Below, in pieces: positions 42,309 through 51,993 of a stretch of 64,000 bases of DNA; the first letter of the stretch is position 1, and each line of letters opens with the position of its first letter. The translations under genes and the position numbers were made by a program. A model generated the notes under the pieces. That model was not told where the DNA came from. It saw only the letters and a program-made list of their open reading frames with translations, and did not search any database. The stretch is taken from NCBI RefSeq assembly GCF_003460605.1, contig NZ_QTVN01000021.1:11732-75731 (forward strand). The letters are read 5' to 3'. Source of the DNA: Ruminococcus sp. AF31-8BH. Its GTDB lineage: Bacteria > Bacillota > Clostridia > Lachnospirales > Lachnospiraceae.

Positions 42309-43347
42309 GAGATATGAGAAAATAAAATCTGGCTTGCCGAGAGAAGAGAAACCGAAATCTGGTCTGGAAAAATCCGGAAAAGCGAAATGCCCGTTTGCGA
42401 AATATCTGACAGCGGCTTTTGCAATCCTTATTGCTGGTACTATGGGCGGCTGCACTTTGGCAGTTCCCTACGCCGGGAAAGAGGGAAGTGGTGATCGGAT
42501 GATTGTCGCTTTTATCACTACAGAATATCTGGATCTTTATGATATGGAAAGCTACCTGAACGATCACGCCTCATCCCTTGTGAACGATGGCAGTATTACA
42601 TTAGGAAATGACAGTAAATATGAGGGAAAATTGTTCGCAGATGTGGAAAAAGGAGAGGCAGATTCCCCCTCTGAGTGGAAAATTTCCTTCGGCAATATGG
42701 ATGGGCAATATATGCTCATGCCTGTTTCAACAGATGAGAACGGGGAACAGTATATGGGAAATCTTTGCTCAGACGCAATCAATGAACTGTATCTTCATAG
42801 TAACGTTTCGGATGATAGCGAGGAACAGGAACTGAGCGGCACTATTTATGAATCTGCGGATGGGAAGGAGAAAGTTTGGTACGTGAATCCGGTATATCAG
42901 ACAGAAAACAGTGAAATCTACGCAATAACGGGAAATAGCTATTCCAACGGAGGCCGTGATACAGAGGGCAGCACCATGGCAGTCACGCTTTCCGGAGAAA
43001 GCACCGTCACAGAAAACGGCAAAAGCCAGAAAGAGTCCAGCAAGGTGACGGTCCAGTTTGCCATCATGTACAAGCCTGTGAAAACCGTGATTTACCAGAT
43101 GAGCGATTCCAACCAGGTCCTGAAGCGTGACGAATATGAACCGACGGAAGTTCCAGATACCCTGAAAGTGGAATCTGAGACTGCATATATTATGGAAGAA
43201 ACTCAGAAAGAATCCCCCTCTGGAAAAACAGTGACCAGCCGCAGCATTGTGGATCTGAACTCAGAAGAAGAGGAAACCTGTCTGGAAGCCTGGTATTCTC
43301 TGGATAATGGGTTTATCAGCAAAAAGGATGTGGAAATCTTGCACTGA
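42298..43347 (+). CDS. Putative lipoprotein of unknown function
   Basis: A 349-residue exported protein. It has an unusually long charged N terminus (about 35 residues), a hydrophobic helix (36-49) and a lipobox-like MGGC with Cys52, then an outer region rich in Ser, Thr and acidic residues with no family I recognise. It is translationally coupled to the YozG-like gene (11-base overlap). It shows that this organism does use lipobox cysteines. Confidence 0.7.
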   Translation: MKNRRYEKIKSGLPREEKPKSGLEKSGKAKCPFAKYLTAAFAILIAGTMGGCTLAVPYAGKEGSGDRMIVAFITTEYLDLYDMESYLNDHASSLVNDGSITLGNDSKYEGKLFADVEKGEADSPSEWKISFGNMDGQYMLMPVSTDENGEQYMGNLCSDAINELYLHSNVSDDSEEQELSGTIYESADGKEKVWYVNPVYQTENSEIYAITGNSYSNGGRDTEGSTMAVTLSGESTVTENGKSQKESSKVTVQFAIMYKPVKTVIYQMSDSNQVLKRDEYEPTEVPDTLKVESETAYIMEETQKESPSGKTVTSRSIVDLNSEEEETCLEAWYSLDNGFISKKDVEILH

Positions 43348-43464
43348 TATAAGAAAAAACTATAACCCGGTATTATTTATCTGTATTAGACTGAAACCTC
43401 CAAAACTGATATTATAAAACCAAGAAAACACAGTTGATTGATAGGAAATATGGAGATAATACAG

Positions 43465-44172
43465 ATGAAACAGATTTTATGCTTTGGCGATTCAAATACA
43501 TGGGGATATGACGGGGAAAGCAGGAAGCGGCTTCCCTGGGGAAAACGGTGGACAAGTCTTTTACAGGAGAAATTTGATGTGGAAACCGCGAAGCAGGGGA
43601 TTCAGGCTGGAAACAATACGGCTGACCAAAGGGAAGCTGGTAATGCAGAACATAAATCCGGCGAATCCGTCCGGATCATTGAAGAAGGCCTGTGCGGCAG
43701 AACCACCATATTTGAAGACCCGCTGCGTGACGGTCGCAGAGGAACTGCACTTCTTCCCACTTTATTGGAAACCCATGACGGCGTAGATGTAATTGTTTTG
43801 ATGCTTGGCACCAACGACTGCAAAACGGTTTTCGGCGCTTCCGCAGAAGTGATCGGCAAAGGCATCGCCCGCCTTCTGGATCAGATCGCAGCCTACGCTC
43901 CGGAAGCGAAGGTACTTCTCATTTCCCCCATCTATCTGGGAGAAAAAGTATGGCAGGAAGGATATGACCAGGAATTTTCCCGGGATTCCGTGCTGGTATC
44001 CAGGGACCTGGAAAAAGTATACCAGCGCATTGCTGATGAAAAACACGTAGAATTCATGCGCGCCGCCTCCTATGTAAGCTGCTGTGCCGCTGACCAGGAG
44101 CATATGAACGCTGCCGGGCATCAGGTATTTGCAAAAGCAGTGTACGAGAAACTGGAAAATCTGGTAGCATAA
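43465..44172 (+). CDS. SGNH/GDSL-type hydrolase (arylesterase-like)
   Basis: A 235-residue cytoplasmic hydrolase. It has block I ILCFGDSNTWGY (nucleophile Ser), a middle RTTIFEDP segment, block III LMLGTNDCK (Gly, Asn) and a C-terminal DQEHMNAAGH (catalytic Asp and His). All four SGNH blocks are present. Relatives act on acyl or acetyl esters, including acetylated sugars. The start is ATG 43465, with GGAG 13 bases upstream. Confidence 0.88.
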   Translation: MKQILCFGDSNTWGYDGESRKRLPWGKRWTSLLQEKFDVETAKQGIQAGNNTADQREAGNAEHKSGESVRIIEEGLCGRTTIFEDPLRDGRRGTALLPTLLETHDGVDVIVLMLGTNDCKTVFGASAEVIGKGIARLLDQIAAYAPEAKVLLISPIYLGEKVWQEGYDQEFSRDSVLVSRDLEKVYQRIADEKHVEFMRAASYVSCCAADQEHMNAAGHQVFAKAVYEKLENLVA

Positions 44173-44211
44173 AAAATCGGATGCAGCCATTCCCTCATGG
44201 CAGGCATGATA

Positions 44212-44231
44212 ATGTCGCCGGTAGGCGACAT
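44212..44231. terminator. Compact hairpin downstream of the SGNH gene
   Basis: An 8-bp stem ATGTCGCC/GGCGACAT with a 4-base GGTA loop, about 40 bases after the gene, followed by TGTCCGTTTTG. It is a plausible terminator with a poor T-run. Confidence 0.5.
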
Positions 44232-44314
44232 GTCCGTTTTGTGTGAAAAGAATACGTAATTCATACAAAATCAATTCCAAACAATAAAAAGTAATAAAGA
44301 ATAATAAAAAACAA

Positions 44315-44343
44315 TTGACAATACTACAACACTTTGCTATACT
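44315..44343 (+). promoter_or_regulatory. Promoter of the opp operon
   Basis: TTGACA (44315-44320), 17-base spacer, TATACT (44338-44343). The predicted leader is long (about 180 bases) and A/T-rich, with no clear riboswitch. Confidence 0.75.
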
Positions 44344-44528
44344 AAAATTACCAAAAAGAGTTGAGCAAAGAGAACATTTTTTATTTATGCAAAGGCGCAT
44401 GAAACTACATCGTGACTATGTTGCAGGAATAGAAAATGTTTTTTTACTATAAAGCTCCATACAGACTCTGAACGGCAAAGGCTTACTACCGTACCTGCAA
44501 AAAGGACGGATAAGAAAGGAGAAAAAAT

Positions 44529-46121
44529 ATGAAAATGATGAAAGCAGCAGTAGCACTTGGCATGGCACTCACCATGACCGTAACAGGTGCGTCAGCAGTA
44601 TTCGCAGAAGGAGAGACTCTCAGCGTTGCTACTGATTTCGAGGTTAAGACTCTGGTACCGTGGGCTGCATCCGAGGAGAATGCATTTATGGTACTGAACC
44701 AGGCAGAAGAAGGTCTGTTCCGTATGGACGAGAACAACCAGCCGCAGCCGGCTCTTTGCGATACCTACGAGGTAACAGATGACAAGCTTACATACACCTT
44801 CCACTTAAGAGACGGAATCCAGTGGAGCAATGGTGAGCCTGTAACAGCAGCTGACTTCGTTTATGCATGGCTGAAACAGATGAGCGCTGACGCAACTAAC
44901 GGCTACAGCTTCATTATGACAGACTACATCGTAAACGGCCAGGAGTACAACGAGGGAACTGTTGACGCTTCAGAAGTAGGCGTTAAGGCGGTTGATGACC
45001 AGACACTGGAAGTACAGCTGAAGAGTCCGACACCATATTTCCTGAACCTTACCACAATGGATATGTTCTTCCCGGTTAACGAAGCATTCTGCGAAGAGCA
45101 GGGCGCAAACTTCGCTCTGTCTCCAGACAGCATGCTCTACTGCGGACCATACGTAATCACATCCTATGACCCGGCTGTAGGTGTTACTTTTGAGAAGAAC
45201 GACAACTACTGGGATAAAGACAACGTAGCAATCGAAGATGCACAGGTTCGTGTAATCAAAGATGCAGCTGCAGCTTTAAGTGCATACCAGGCTGGTGAGC
45301 TTTCCCAGGTTAAGCTTGATTCTGCTAACGTAGTAGCATACAAGGATGATCCGGAATTCAGCCAGGAGATCGACTTCCGTACAAGCTATGTACAGTTCAA
45401 CCTTACAGACGACGTAATGAGCAATGTAAACATGAGAAAAGCTATTTCTCTTGCTATGAACAGAAGCGCTCTTACAGACAACATCCTTGCAGATGGTTCT
45501 GCACCTGGATTTGGCCTTGTAGCAGACGGCATGAGCGGTGATGGAGAGAAGACCTTCCGTGAACTGAACGGAGACGTTTCCCCATATGATCCGGAGCAGG
45601 CAAAAGAGTACTATGACAAAGCTGTTGAGGAGCTTGGCGGTGCCCCGTCTGAGGTAACTCTTCTTGTAGCTGATGACTCTGTATCCAAATCCGTTGCAAC
45701 ATTTATTCAGAGTGAGCTTGTTACAACTCTTGGACTGAACGTAGTAATCGACACCAAGACTGTACAGGGACGTGGAGAACTGATGGATGCCAACAACTAT
45801 CAGTTTGCTGTAACTGCATGGGGTGCTGACTATGATGACGCTATGACATACCTTGACCTGTGGACAAACGGAACTCCATACCGTGGAAACTACAATGATG
45901 ATGACTACAACGCACTGATCTCCGATGCTAAGACTCAGACAGATGATGCAGTTCGTCTCGATGACATGCTCAAAGCTGAGAAGAAGCTTGTTGAGGAAGA
46001 TGCAGTTGTTGCTCCGGTATACCACAGAGGTTCTGCAGTTCTGACAAAATCCAATGTCAAGAACCTGATCAGCCATCCGATCGGTGTTCCGATTGAATTC
46101 AAATATGCTTCCTTCGAATAA
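44529..46121 (+). CDS. oppA: Peptide ABC transporter substrate-binding protein
   Basis: A 530-residue SBP_bac_5 family oligopeptide binder. A signal peptide (VTGASAVFA-E) is followed by the family pattern: DNNQPQPALCDTYEV-like N-terminal lobe (MDENNQPQPALCDTYEV), LTYTFHLRDGIQWSNGEPVTAADFVYAW (split: about residues 93-105 and 106-122) and a C-terminal ANNYQFAVTAWGADYDD. As in the other binding protein of this window, the lipobox position has no Cys (VTGA). Its own strong promoter and a terminator before oppB fit excess production relative to the permease. Confidence 0.93.
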   Translation: MKMMKAAVALGMALTMTVTGASAVFAEGETLSVATDFEVKTLVPWAASEENAFMVLNQAEEGLFRMDENNQPQPALCDTYEVTDDKLTYTFHLRDGIQWSNGEPVTAADFVYAWLKQMSADATNGYSFIMTDYIVNGQEYNEGTVDASEVGVKAVDDQTLEVQLKSPTPYFLNLTTMDMFFPVNEAFCEEQGANFALSPDSMLYCGPYVITSYDPAVGVTFEKNDNYWDKDNVAIEDAQVRVIKDAAAALSAYQAGELSQVKLDSANVVAYKDDPEFSQEIDFRTSYVQFNLTDDVMSNVNMRKAISLAMNRSALTDNILADGSAPGFGLVADGMSGDGEKTFRELNGDVSPYDPEQAKEYYDKAVEELGGAPSEVTLLVADDSVSKSVATFIQSELVTTLGLNVVIDTKTVQGRGELMDANNYQFAVTAWGADYDDAMTYLDLWTNGTPYRGNYNDDDYNALISDAKTQTDDAVRLDDMLKAEKKLVEEDAVVAPVYHRGSAVLTKSNVKNLISHPIGVPIEFKYASFE

Positions 46122-46214
46122 TTTCCGCTGAGTGATTATTCGTTTAAGACCTGATTTTCAGGCAAGGCGCGAGAATCAGTGAAAATGCAAGCAAAATTTC
46201 TTAAGGAATAAGTA

Positions 46215-46264
46215 ACGGACCGTATACAGAAGTGGCTGCTTCAGCCGGTATACGGTCTGTTTTT
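46215..46264 (+). terminator. Partial terminator between oppA and oppB
   Basis: A 13-bp stem ACGGACCGTATAC/GTATACGGTCTGT with a 20-base loop that itself contains GGCTG/CAGCC, followed by TTTT. It probably lowers transcription of the membrane and ATPase genes relative to oppA. Confidence 0.8.
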
Positions 46265-46285
46265 ACAGAAAGAAAAGGTGATGTC

Positions 46286-47224
46286 ATGCTGAAATATGTA
46301 TTAAAGCGATTAGGGTACATCCTGGTTACCTTATGGGTAATCGTGACCTGTACCTTTTTCATGATGAAAAATCTTCCGGGTACACCTTTTGATGCGGAGC
46401 GTTTTAGCATTATGACGCCCCAGCAGCAGGAACGTGTGCTGGAAATGTACGGATTAAATGATTCTCTTCCCATGCAGTATGTGAAATATATTAAGAACAT
46501 GCTCAAGGGAGATTTAGGTACTTCCTTTACCTATGTAAACCAGGATGTTTCCAAAGTTATCACAGGACGTCTTGGACCATCTGCTTTGATTGGTATCCAG
46601 GCAGTACTGATCGGACTTGCAATCGGATTGATCTTAGGAATCCTGGCTGCCTGGAAGCACAATAGCGGAATTGATTATTTTACCATGATATTGGCCGTGC
46701 TGGGCGTCTCGGTGCCGAACTTCGTCGCTGCAGCCCTTCTCCAGTATTACATTGGTCTGAAATGGGGCGTTCTCCCGGTTGGATTCTGGACCGGCTGGAA
46801 CTGTTCCGTATTGCCGTCCATTGCGCTTTCATTTAGTGCAACAGCCATGGTTGCCCGCTTTATGCGTACAGAAATGCTGGATGTACTGGATCAGGATTAT
46901 ATCATAACAGCCAGAGCGAAAGGTCTCAGCCAGATGAAGGTGCTGATGCGTCATGCTGTACGTAACTCCATTCTTCCGGTTGTCACGATTTTAGGACCTA
47001 TTGTGGTAAACCTTATGACAGGATCCCTCGCTGTTGAGAATATCTTCAGTATCCCCGGAATCGGAAGTCTTTTCGTAGATTGTATCAAAGCCAATGACTA
47101 TCCGGTAATCATGGGTATTACTATTTTCTATGCAGCATTTTATATGCTGATCGTATTGCTTGTTGATTTGGCTTATTCTCTTATTGACCCGAGAATTCGT
47201 CTTGCTAAAGGAAAGGAGAGCTGA
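46286..47224 (+). CDS. oppB: Peptide ABC transporter permease OppB
   Basis: A 312-residue permease with six membrane helices. The N terminus YVLKRLGYILVTLWVIVTCTFF and the EAA loop TARAKGLSQMKVLMRHAVRNS (about residues 208-228) are characteristic of OppB/DppB. The start ATG 46286 follows AAAAGGTGATG; an earlier in-frame ATG at 46232 lies in the terminator. OppC follows with 2 bases between. Confidence 0.95.
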   Translation: MLKYVLKRLGYILVTLWVIVTCTFFMMKNLPGTPFDAERFSIMTPQQQERVLEMYGLNDSLPMQYVKYIKNMLKGDLGTSFTYVNQDVSKVITGRLGPSALIGIQAVLIGLAIGLILGILAAWKHNSGIDYFTMILAVLGVSVPNFVAAALLQYYIGLKWGVLPVGFWTGWNCSVLPSIALSFSATAMVARFMRTEMLDVLDQDYIITARAKGLSQMKVLMRHAVRNSILPVVTILGPIVVNLMTGSLAVENIFSIPGIGSLFVDCIKANDYPVIMGITIFYAAFYMLIVLLVDLAYSLIDPRIRLAKGKES

Positions 47225-47226
47225 TT

Positions 47227-48150
47227 GTGGACAAATCAAAAATTGACCGCAGCATGTATCAGAAAGCAAAGGTAGAAGCCTCTGAGAAAGAGCATATCGC
47301 AGCTCCGGCTTCCACTATGCTGGCAGATGCATGGATCCGTCTGAAAAAGAATAAGGCAGCAGTTGTAGCATTATTTATTCTGGTAGCAATTATCCTGCTT
47401 GCCATTTTTGCACCGATTTTCAGTAAATATTCATTTAGAGATACAGATTATAACAATGTATACGGTCTTCCGAGCGCAGCACATATTTTCGGTGCTGACC
47501 AGTTTGGACGTGACCTTTGGGTACGTACCTGGATGGGAACCAGAATTTCCCTTATGATCGCACTTGTAGCTGCAATTCTTGACCTTGTAGTCGGAGTCCT
47601 TTACGGTGCTGTTTCCGCTCTTTTCGGCGGCAAGGTGGATGCTGTGATGCAGCGTATCATCGAGGTACTGGTAGGTATCCCAAGCCTTATTATCGTAATC
47701 CTTTTCCTGATGGCGTTCCCGGCAGGTGTAGGAACTATTATCGCAGCCCTTTCCATTACCGGATGGGTAAACATGGCAAGACTTGTCCGTGCTGAGATCC
47801 TGAAGCTGAAAAACCAGGAATTCGTTCTTGCTTCCCAGGTTCTTGGAACCAGCAAGTTCAATATTATTATGAAGGATCTGATCCCGAACACAGTCAGCGT
47901 TATCGTAATCAACGTTATGTTCACAATCCCAAGTGCTATTTTCACAGAGGCATTCTTAAGCTTTATCGGTATCGGTCTGGCAGAGCCGCAGGCTTCCCTT
48001 GGTGTATTGATCAACGGCGGCTATCAGGTACTGCGTATGTATCCGCACGTACTAGTTTTCCCGGCTATCGTTATCGTACTGATTATGGTATGCTTCAGTA
48101 TTCTGGGCGACGGACTTCGTGATGCCCTTGATCCGCAGATGAGAAAGTAG
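47227..48150 (+). CDS. oppC: Peptide ABC transporter permease OppC
   Basis: A 307-residue permease with an N-terminal cytoplasmic arm (residues 1-45) and the OppC_N membrane helix, then FGADQFGRDLWVRTWMGTRISL (about 82-103, a DppC/OppC signature) and an EAA-type loop around LASQVLGTSKFNIIMKDLIPN. It starts with GTG 47227 behind AAAGGAGAGCTGA. It pairs with OppB. Confidence 0.95.
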   Translation: MDKSKIDRSMYQKAKVEASEKEHIAAPASTMLADAWIRLKKNKAAVVALFILVAIILLAIFAPIFSKYSFRDTDYNNVYGLPSAAHIFGADQFGRDLWVRTWMGTRISLMIALVAAILDLVVGVLYGAVSALFGGKVDAVMQRIIEVLVGIPSLIIVILFLMAFPAGVGTIIAALSITGWVNMARLVRAEILKLKNQEFVLASQVLGTSKFNIIMKDLIPNTVSVIVINVMFTIPSAIFTEAFLSFIGIGLAEPQASLGVLINGGYQVLRMYPHVLVFPAIVIVLIMVCFSILGDGLRDALDPQMRK

Positions 48151-48158
48151 GTACAGCT

Positions 48159-49157
48159 ATGGGAAAAATATTAGAAGTGAAGAATCTTACCATCCACATC
48201 AAGACGCACAAAGGTGTTGTACAGGCTGTGCGCGGCGTGGATTTTTACCTGAATGAGCAGGAGACCCTTGCGGTAGTTGGAGAGTCCGGTTCCGGAAAAT
48301 CCATTACCATGAAGGGCGTTATGGGAATTCTTCCCAAGAATGGAAAAGTAGTAGACGGAACTGTTATGTTCCAGGGAAATGACCTGACCAAATACACAGA
48401 GCGTCAGATGCAGCAGGTCAGAGGAAGCGAGATCGCCATGATCTTCCAGGATCCAATGACCTCCCTGAACCCTACCATGAAGGTTGGAAAACAGATCGAG
48501 GAAATGCTCAAGGAGCACTGCAAGGAGATGAGCAAGGCAGACCGCAAGGCAAGAGCCATTGAGCTTCTTTCCCTGGTTGGAATCTCCAATCCGGAGGCAC
48601 GTTATGACCAATATCCTCATCAGTTATCTGGCGGTATGAGACAGCGTGTTGTGATCGCCATTGCCCTTGCGTGCGATCCCAAGGTGCTGATCGCGGATGA
48701 GCCTACCACAGCACTTGACGTAACCATCCAGGCACAGATCCTGGATCTGATGCGCGACCTTCAGAAGAAAATCAAGACCTCTATTATTATCATTACCCAC
48801 AACCTTGGCGTTGTGGCAAACATTGCAGACCGTGTAGCAGTTATGTACGGCGGCAAGCTGGTTGAGACTGGTGATGTGGCGGATATTTTCCACAACCCAT
48901 GTCACGAGTACACCAAGGGACTTCTCCGTTCCATTCCGAAAGCACACGAAAAAGGCGGCGAGCTTCAGGCCATTCCAGGTACTCCTCCAGATCTGATGGA
49001 TCCGCCGGTGGGATGTCCTTTTGCTGCAAGATGTCAGGAGACGATGATCGTTTGCCAGAAATTTATGCCGGATTATACCGAATGCGGCAAGAATCACAAG
49101 TCAGCATGCTGGATGCTGGATGAGATGGCACAGGAGGTAAAAGCTGATGAAAAATGA
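48159..49157 (+). CDS. oppD: Peptide ABC transporter ATPase OppD
   Basis: A 332-residue ATPase: Walker [26 protein letters not shown], Walker [13 protein letters not shown], and the C-terminal oligopeptide/dipeptide extension with an Fe-S-type cysteine cluster ([17 protein letters not shown]). It overlaps oppF by 11 bases. Confidence 0.95.
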   Translation: MGKILEVKNLTIHIKTHKGVVQAVRGVDFYLNEQETLAVVGESGSGKSITMKGVMGILPKNGKVVDGTVMFQGNDLTKYTERQMQQVRGSEIAMIFQDPMTSLNPTMKVGKQIEEMLKEHCKEMSKADRKARAIELLSLVGISNPEARYDQYPHQLSGGMRQRVVIAIALACDPKVLIADEPTTALDVTIQAQILDLMRDLQKKIKTSIIIITHNLGVVANIADRVAVMYGGKLVETGDVADIFHNPCHEYTKGLLRSIPKAHEKGGELQAIPGTPPDLMDPPVGCPFAARCQETMIVCQKFMPDYTECGKNHKSACWMLDEMAQEVKADEK

Positions 49158-50121
49158 TGACAAGCAGGTACTTCTTGACGTAAAGAACCTGAAGAAATAT
49201 TTTGATGTTGGAAACAAAAAGATCCTGAAAGCAGTGGATGACGTTTCCCTTCAGATTTACAAGGGCGAGACTCTTGGTCTGGTTGGAGAGTCCGGATGCG
49301 GTAAATCCACATTTGGAAGAACTGTGATCCATCTTTATGAGCCTACCGAAGGAAGCGTAACCTTCGACGGACTAAAGATTGACAAGAATTTGGATAAGAA
49401 GCAGAGACATGAGCTTTGCAGAAGAATGCAGATGATTTTCCAGGATCCATATGCATCCCTGAACCCAAGAAGAAAGATTCTGGATATTGTAGCAGAGGGA
49501 ATTGATGCCCACGGCCTTGCAGCGAATAAGAAAGAGCGTAACGACAAGGTCCTGGAGCTTCTTGAGACAGTTGGACTGCAGGCAGAGCATGCAGACCGTT
49601 TCCCTCATGAGTTCTCCGGCGGACAGCGCCAGCGAGTTGGTATCGCCCGTGCACTTGCAGTGGATCCGGATTTTATCGTTTGTGATGAGCCAATCTCCGC
49701 ATTGGACGTTTCCATTCAGGCTCAGGTTATCAACCTTCTGGAGCAGCTTCAGAGAGAACGAGGACTGACTTATCTGTTTATTGCCCATGACCTTTCTATG
49801 GTTAAGCACATCAGTGACCGTATCGGTGTTATGTACTTAGGATCACTGGTTGAGCTTGCTGAGAGCGAGGAGCTTTTCGAGAACCCCATGCACCCGTACA
49901 CCAAGGCTCTTCTTTCCGCCATCCCGATTCCGGATCCGGATATTGAGAAGAACCGTCAGAGAATCATGCTGGAGGGTACTCTTCCGAACCCCATCGGACT
50001 TGGAGATGAGTGTAAGTTCTGCAGCCGCTGTCCGGTTTGCAAGGACAGCTGTCATAAGAGCCAGCCGAAGCTTGTTGAGGTAAAACCGGGACATTTTGTT
50101 GCCTGCAGCCAGGTGCAGTAG
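49147..50121 (+). CDS. oppF: Peptide ABC transporter ATPase OppF
   Basis: A 324-residue partner ATPase: Walker A GESGCGKST, FSGGQRQRVGIARALA, Walker B FIVCDEPISALD and a C-terminal Cys cluster (CKFCSRCPVCKDSC, about residues 291-304). It completes the five-gene importer. A regulator gene follows 135 bases later. Confidence 0.95.
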   Translation: MKNDDKQVLLDVKNLKKYFDVGNKKILKAVDDVSLQIYKGETLGLVGESGCGKSTFGRTVIHLYEPTEGSVTFDGLKIDKNLDKKQRHELCRRMQMIFQDPYASLNPRRKILDIVAEGIDAHGLAANKKERNDKVLELLETVGLQAEHADRFPHEFSGGQRQRVGIARALAVDPDFIVCDEPISALDVSIQAQVINLLEQLQRERGLTYLFIAHDLSMVKHISDRIGVMYLGSLVELAESEELFENPMHPYTKALLSAIPIPDPDIEKNRQRIMLEGTLPNPIGLGDECKFCSRCPVCKDSCHKSQPKLVEVKPGHFVACSQVQ

Positions 50122-50256
50122 ATAAGCACTCTGTACAGCAATGACCAGCAGGTTTTCTAAAGAAGGATGTGTTGTCTGTGGGCAATATTATTTAGAAGCT
50201 TTCTGGTAAGCCGCTGGCAGATAACAGAAATGTAACGGGAAACAGGAGGAAGAAGG

Positions 50257-51018
50257 ATGTTCATTGAAGAAAGGCAGCAAGCCATCGAGAAAGTCCTTCG
50301 GGAACAGGGGAAAGTCCGCGTCCGGGAACTGAGCGAAATGTTTCAGGTGACAGAGGACTGCATCCGTAAAGATCTGAAAACTCTTGAAAATGCCGGCAAA
50401 TTAAAAAGAACTTACGGTGGTGCGATTCTTTCCCAGGATTACCCGCTGGAAAGAGATGTTATCGACAGAAGAAATTATCATGTGGAAAAGAAAATGGTGA
50501 TTGCGGCCAAGGCCATGAAACTGATCCGGGAAAGAGAGGCAATCTTTCTGGATATTTCCACAACCAATATTGAACTTGCCAAGCTGATCGCGAAATCCAA
50601 CATGCAGCTTACCGTAGTAAGCAACATGATCGATATTCTACAGCTGCTTGCGCAAAATCCCAAGATCACAGCCATTGGAACCGGGGGAATCATGTATCCC
50701 ACAGTAAACGGGTTCCTTGGCTCCGCAGCAATCCAGGTGATCCGGCAGTACAGCTTTGACCGGGCCTTTATGGGAAGCTGCGGAATTGATATGATGGATC
50801 ACACCGTTACCACTTTGGGCGTGGAGGACGGCCTGACTAAGAAAGCTGCCATTGAGAGCAGCAGACATAAGTACGCTGTGATGGAGCGGGAGAAATTTTA
50901 TTTTAATGAATCTTACAAATTTACACAGCTGGATGCGCTGGATGGAATTATCACGGATGAGTTTCCAGATGGTTCCGTTCAGGACATGCTGGATTCTCTT
51001 GGCGTTGCGCTGTACTGA
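50257..51018 (+). CDS. DeoR-family transcriptional regulator
   Basis: A 253-residue regulator with an N-terminal DeoR winged helix (RQQAIEKVLREQGKVRVRELS then VTEDCIRKDLKTLENAGKLKRTYGGA) and the sugar-phosphate isomerase-like effector domain (AIFLDISTTNIELAKLI; DRAFMGSCGID). Such proteins sense phosphorylated sugars and usually repress nearby catabolic genes. Its place between the peptide importer and CutC, peptidase and fucosidase genes suggests it controls this locus and that a sugar phosphate is the signal. Confidence 0.93.
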   Translation: MFIEERQQAIEKVLREQGKVRVRELSEMFQVTEDCIRKDLKTLENAGKLKRTYGGAILSQDYPLERDVIDRRNYHVEKKMVIAAKAMKLIREREAIFLDISTTNIELAKLIAKSNMQLTVVSNMIDILQLLAQNPKITAIGTGGIMYPTVNGFLGSAAIQVIRQYSFDRAFMGSCGIDMMDHTVTTLGVEDGLTKKAAIESSRHKYAVMEREKFYFNESYKFTQLDALDGIITDEFPDGSVQDMLDSLGVALY

Positions 51019-51119
51019 GAAAGGATTGCGTAAATAAGTTTCTGTCCATGAATGATAGAATTTTGCGAAGCGCGTTGCTGCGAAGGCAGTGAACAGGAAC
51101 GTGAAAGGAAAAAGAGGAT

Positions 51120-51866
51120 ATGGAAAAGTTTATTTTGGAGGTATGCGCAGATTCTGTGGAATCTGTACTTGCCGCTGAAAAAGGCGGAGCGGACCGGATT
51201 GAGCTTTGCGGGAATGTGGTGATCGGAGGGACAACCCCTTCTGAGAGCCTTTTCCGTGAGATCAGAGAGCACAGTGACATTAAGATCCATGCTCTGATCC
51301 GCCCAAGATTCGGTGATTTTTGTTATACAGATTATGAATTTGATATTATTCGTTCAGAAGTGAGAAGATTCCGTGAGCTGGGAGCGCAGGGCGTGGTGAT
51401 CGGTATGCTGCGGCCGGATGGCTCTCTGGATGTGGAGCATCTTGCACAGCTGATGGAGGAAGCGAAGGGAATGTCCGTGACCCTGCATCGTGCATTTGAT
51501 GTGTGCAGGGATCCTATGGAGGCTCTTGAGCAGGCCATTTCCCTTGGTTTTCACACCATTCTTACATCAGGACAGAAGAATAACTGCGTGGATGGCTCCC
51601 AGCTTCTTGCTGACCTGGTGAAGGCAAGCGCAGGCCGTATTCATATTATGGCTGGCGCCGGGGTAAATGCAGATGCCATTTCTTCTATCTATGAGAAGAC
51701 CGGAATCACAGATTATCATATGACGGGCAAAATTGTGCTGGAAAGTGAGATGCAGTACCGCAAGGACGGAGTGAGCATGGGCTTGCCGTCTTTAAGCGAG
51801 TTTGAGATTTTCAGGACCAGCGAGGCAGAAGTAAGAAGAGCCCGGAATGTATTAGCTACTTTGTGA
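51120..51866 (+). CDS. cutC: CutC family protein
   Basis: A 248-residue TIM-barrel protein with the CutC pattern: EVCADSVESVLAAEKGGADRIELC at the start, IRPRFGDFCYTDYE, GVVIGMLRPDG, TLHRAFDVC and ILTSGQKN. CutC was long linked to copper homeostasis, but this role is doubtful and an enzymatic function is considered likely. Its presence among glycan and peptide genes favours a catabolic role here; that is inference. GGAATATG spacing to the start is short. Confidence 0.92.
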   Translation: MEKFILEVCADSVESVLAAEKGGADRIELCGNVVIGGTTPSESLFREIREHSDIKIHALIRPRFGDFCYTDYEFDIIRSEVRRFRELGAQGVVIGMLRPDGSLDVEHLAQLMEEAKGMSVTLHRAFDVCRDPMEALEQAISLGFHTILTSGQKNNCVDGSQLLADLVKASAGRIHIMAGAGVNADAISSIYEKTGITDYHMTGKIVLESEMQYRKDGVSMGLPSLSEFEIFRTSEAEVRRARNVLATL

Positions 51867-51910
51867 TGGAGCAGCGGACGGGTGCAGCTGGCTGTCTCCG
51901 TCACGCTACA

Positions 51911-51957
51911 CGCTCTTTCACAAAAAAGAACAGTTTTTTCGTGAAAGGGCGTTTTTT
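51911..51957 (+). terminator. Terminator after cutC
   Basis: A long A/T-capped stem, CGCTCTTTCAC...AAAAAA pairing with TTTTTT...CGTGAAAGGGCG, followed by TTTTTT. It may be partial, since the next genes run in the same direction. Confidence 0.75.
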
Positions 51958-51993
51958 CTATAATAAACTTCTTTCGATGAGGAGGATGAATAT

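Noticed and set aside
44387..44452. A 21-codon ORF in the opp leader as a second leader peptide
   Set aside because: No ribosome binding site and no run of regulatory codons; probably chance.
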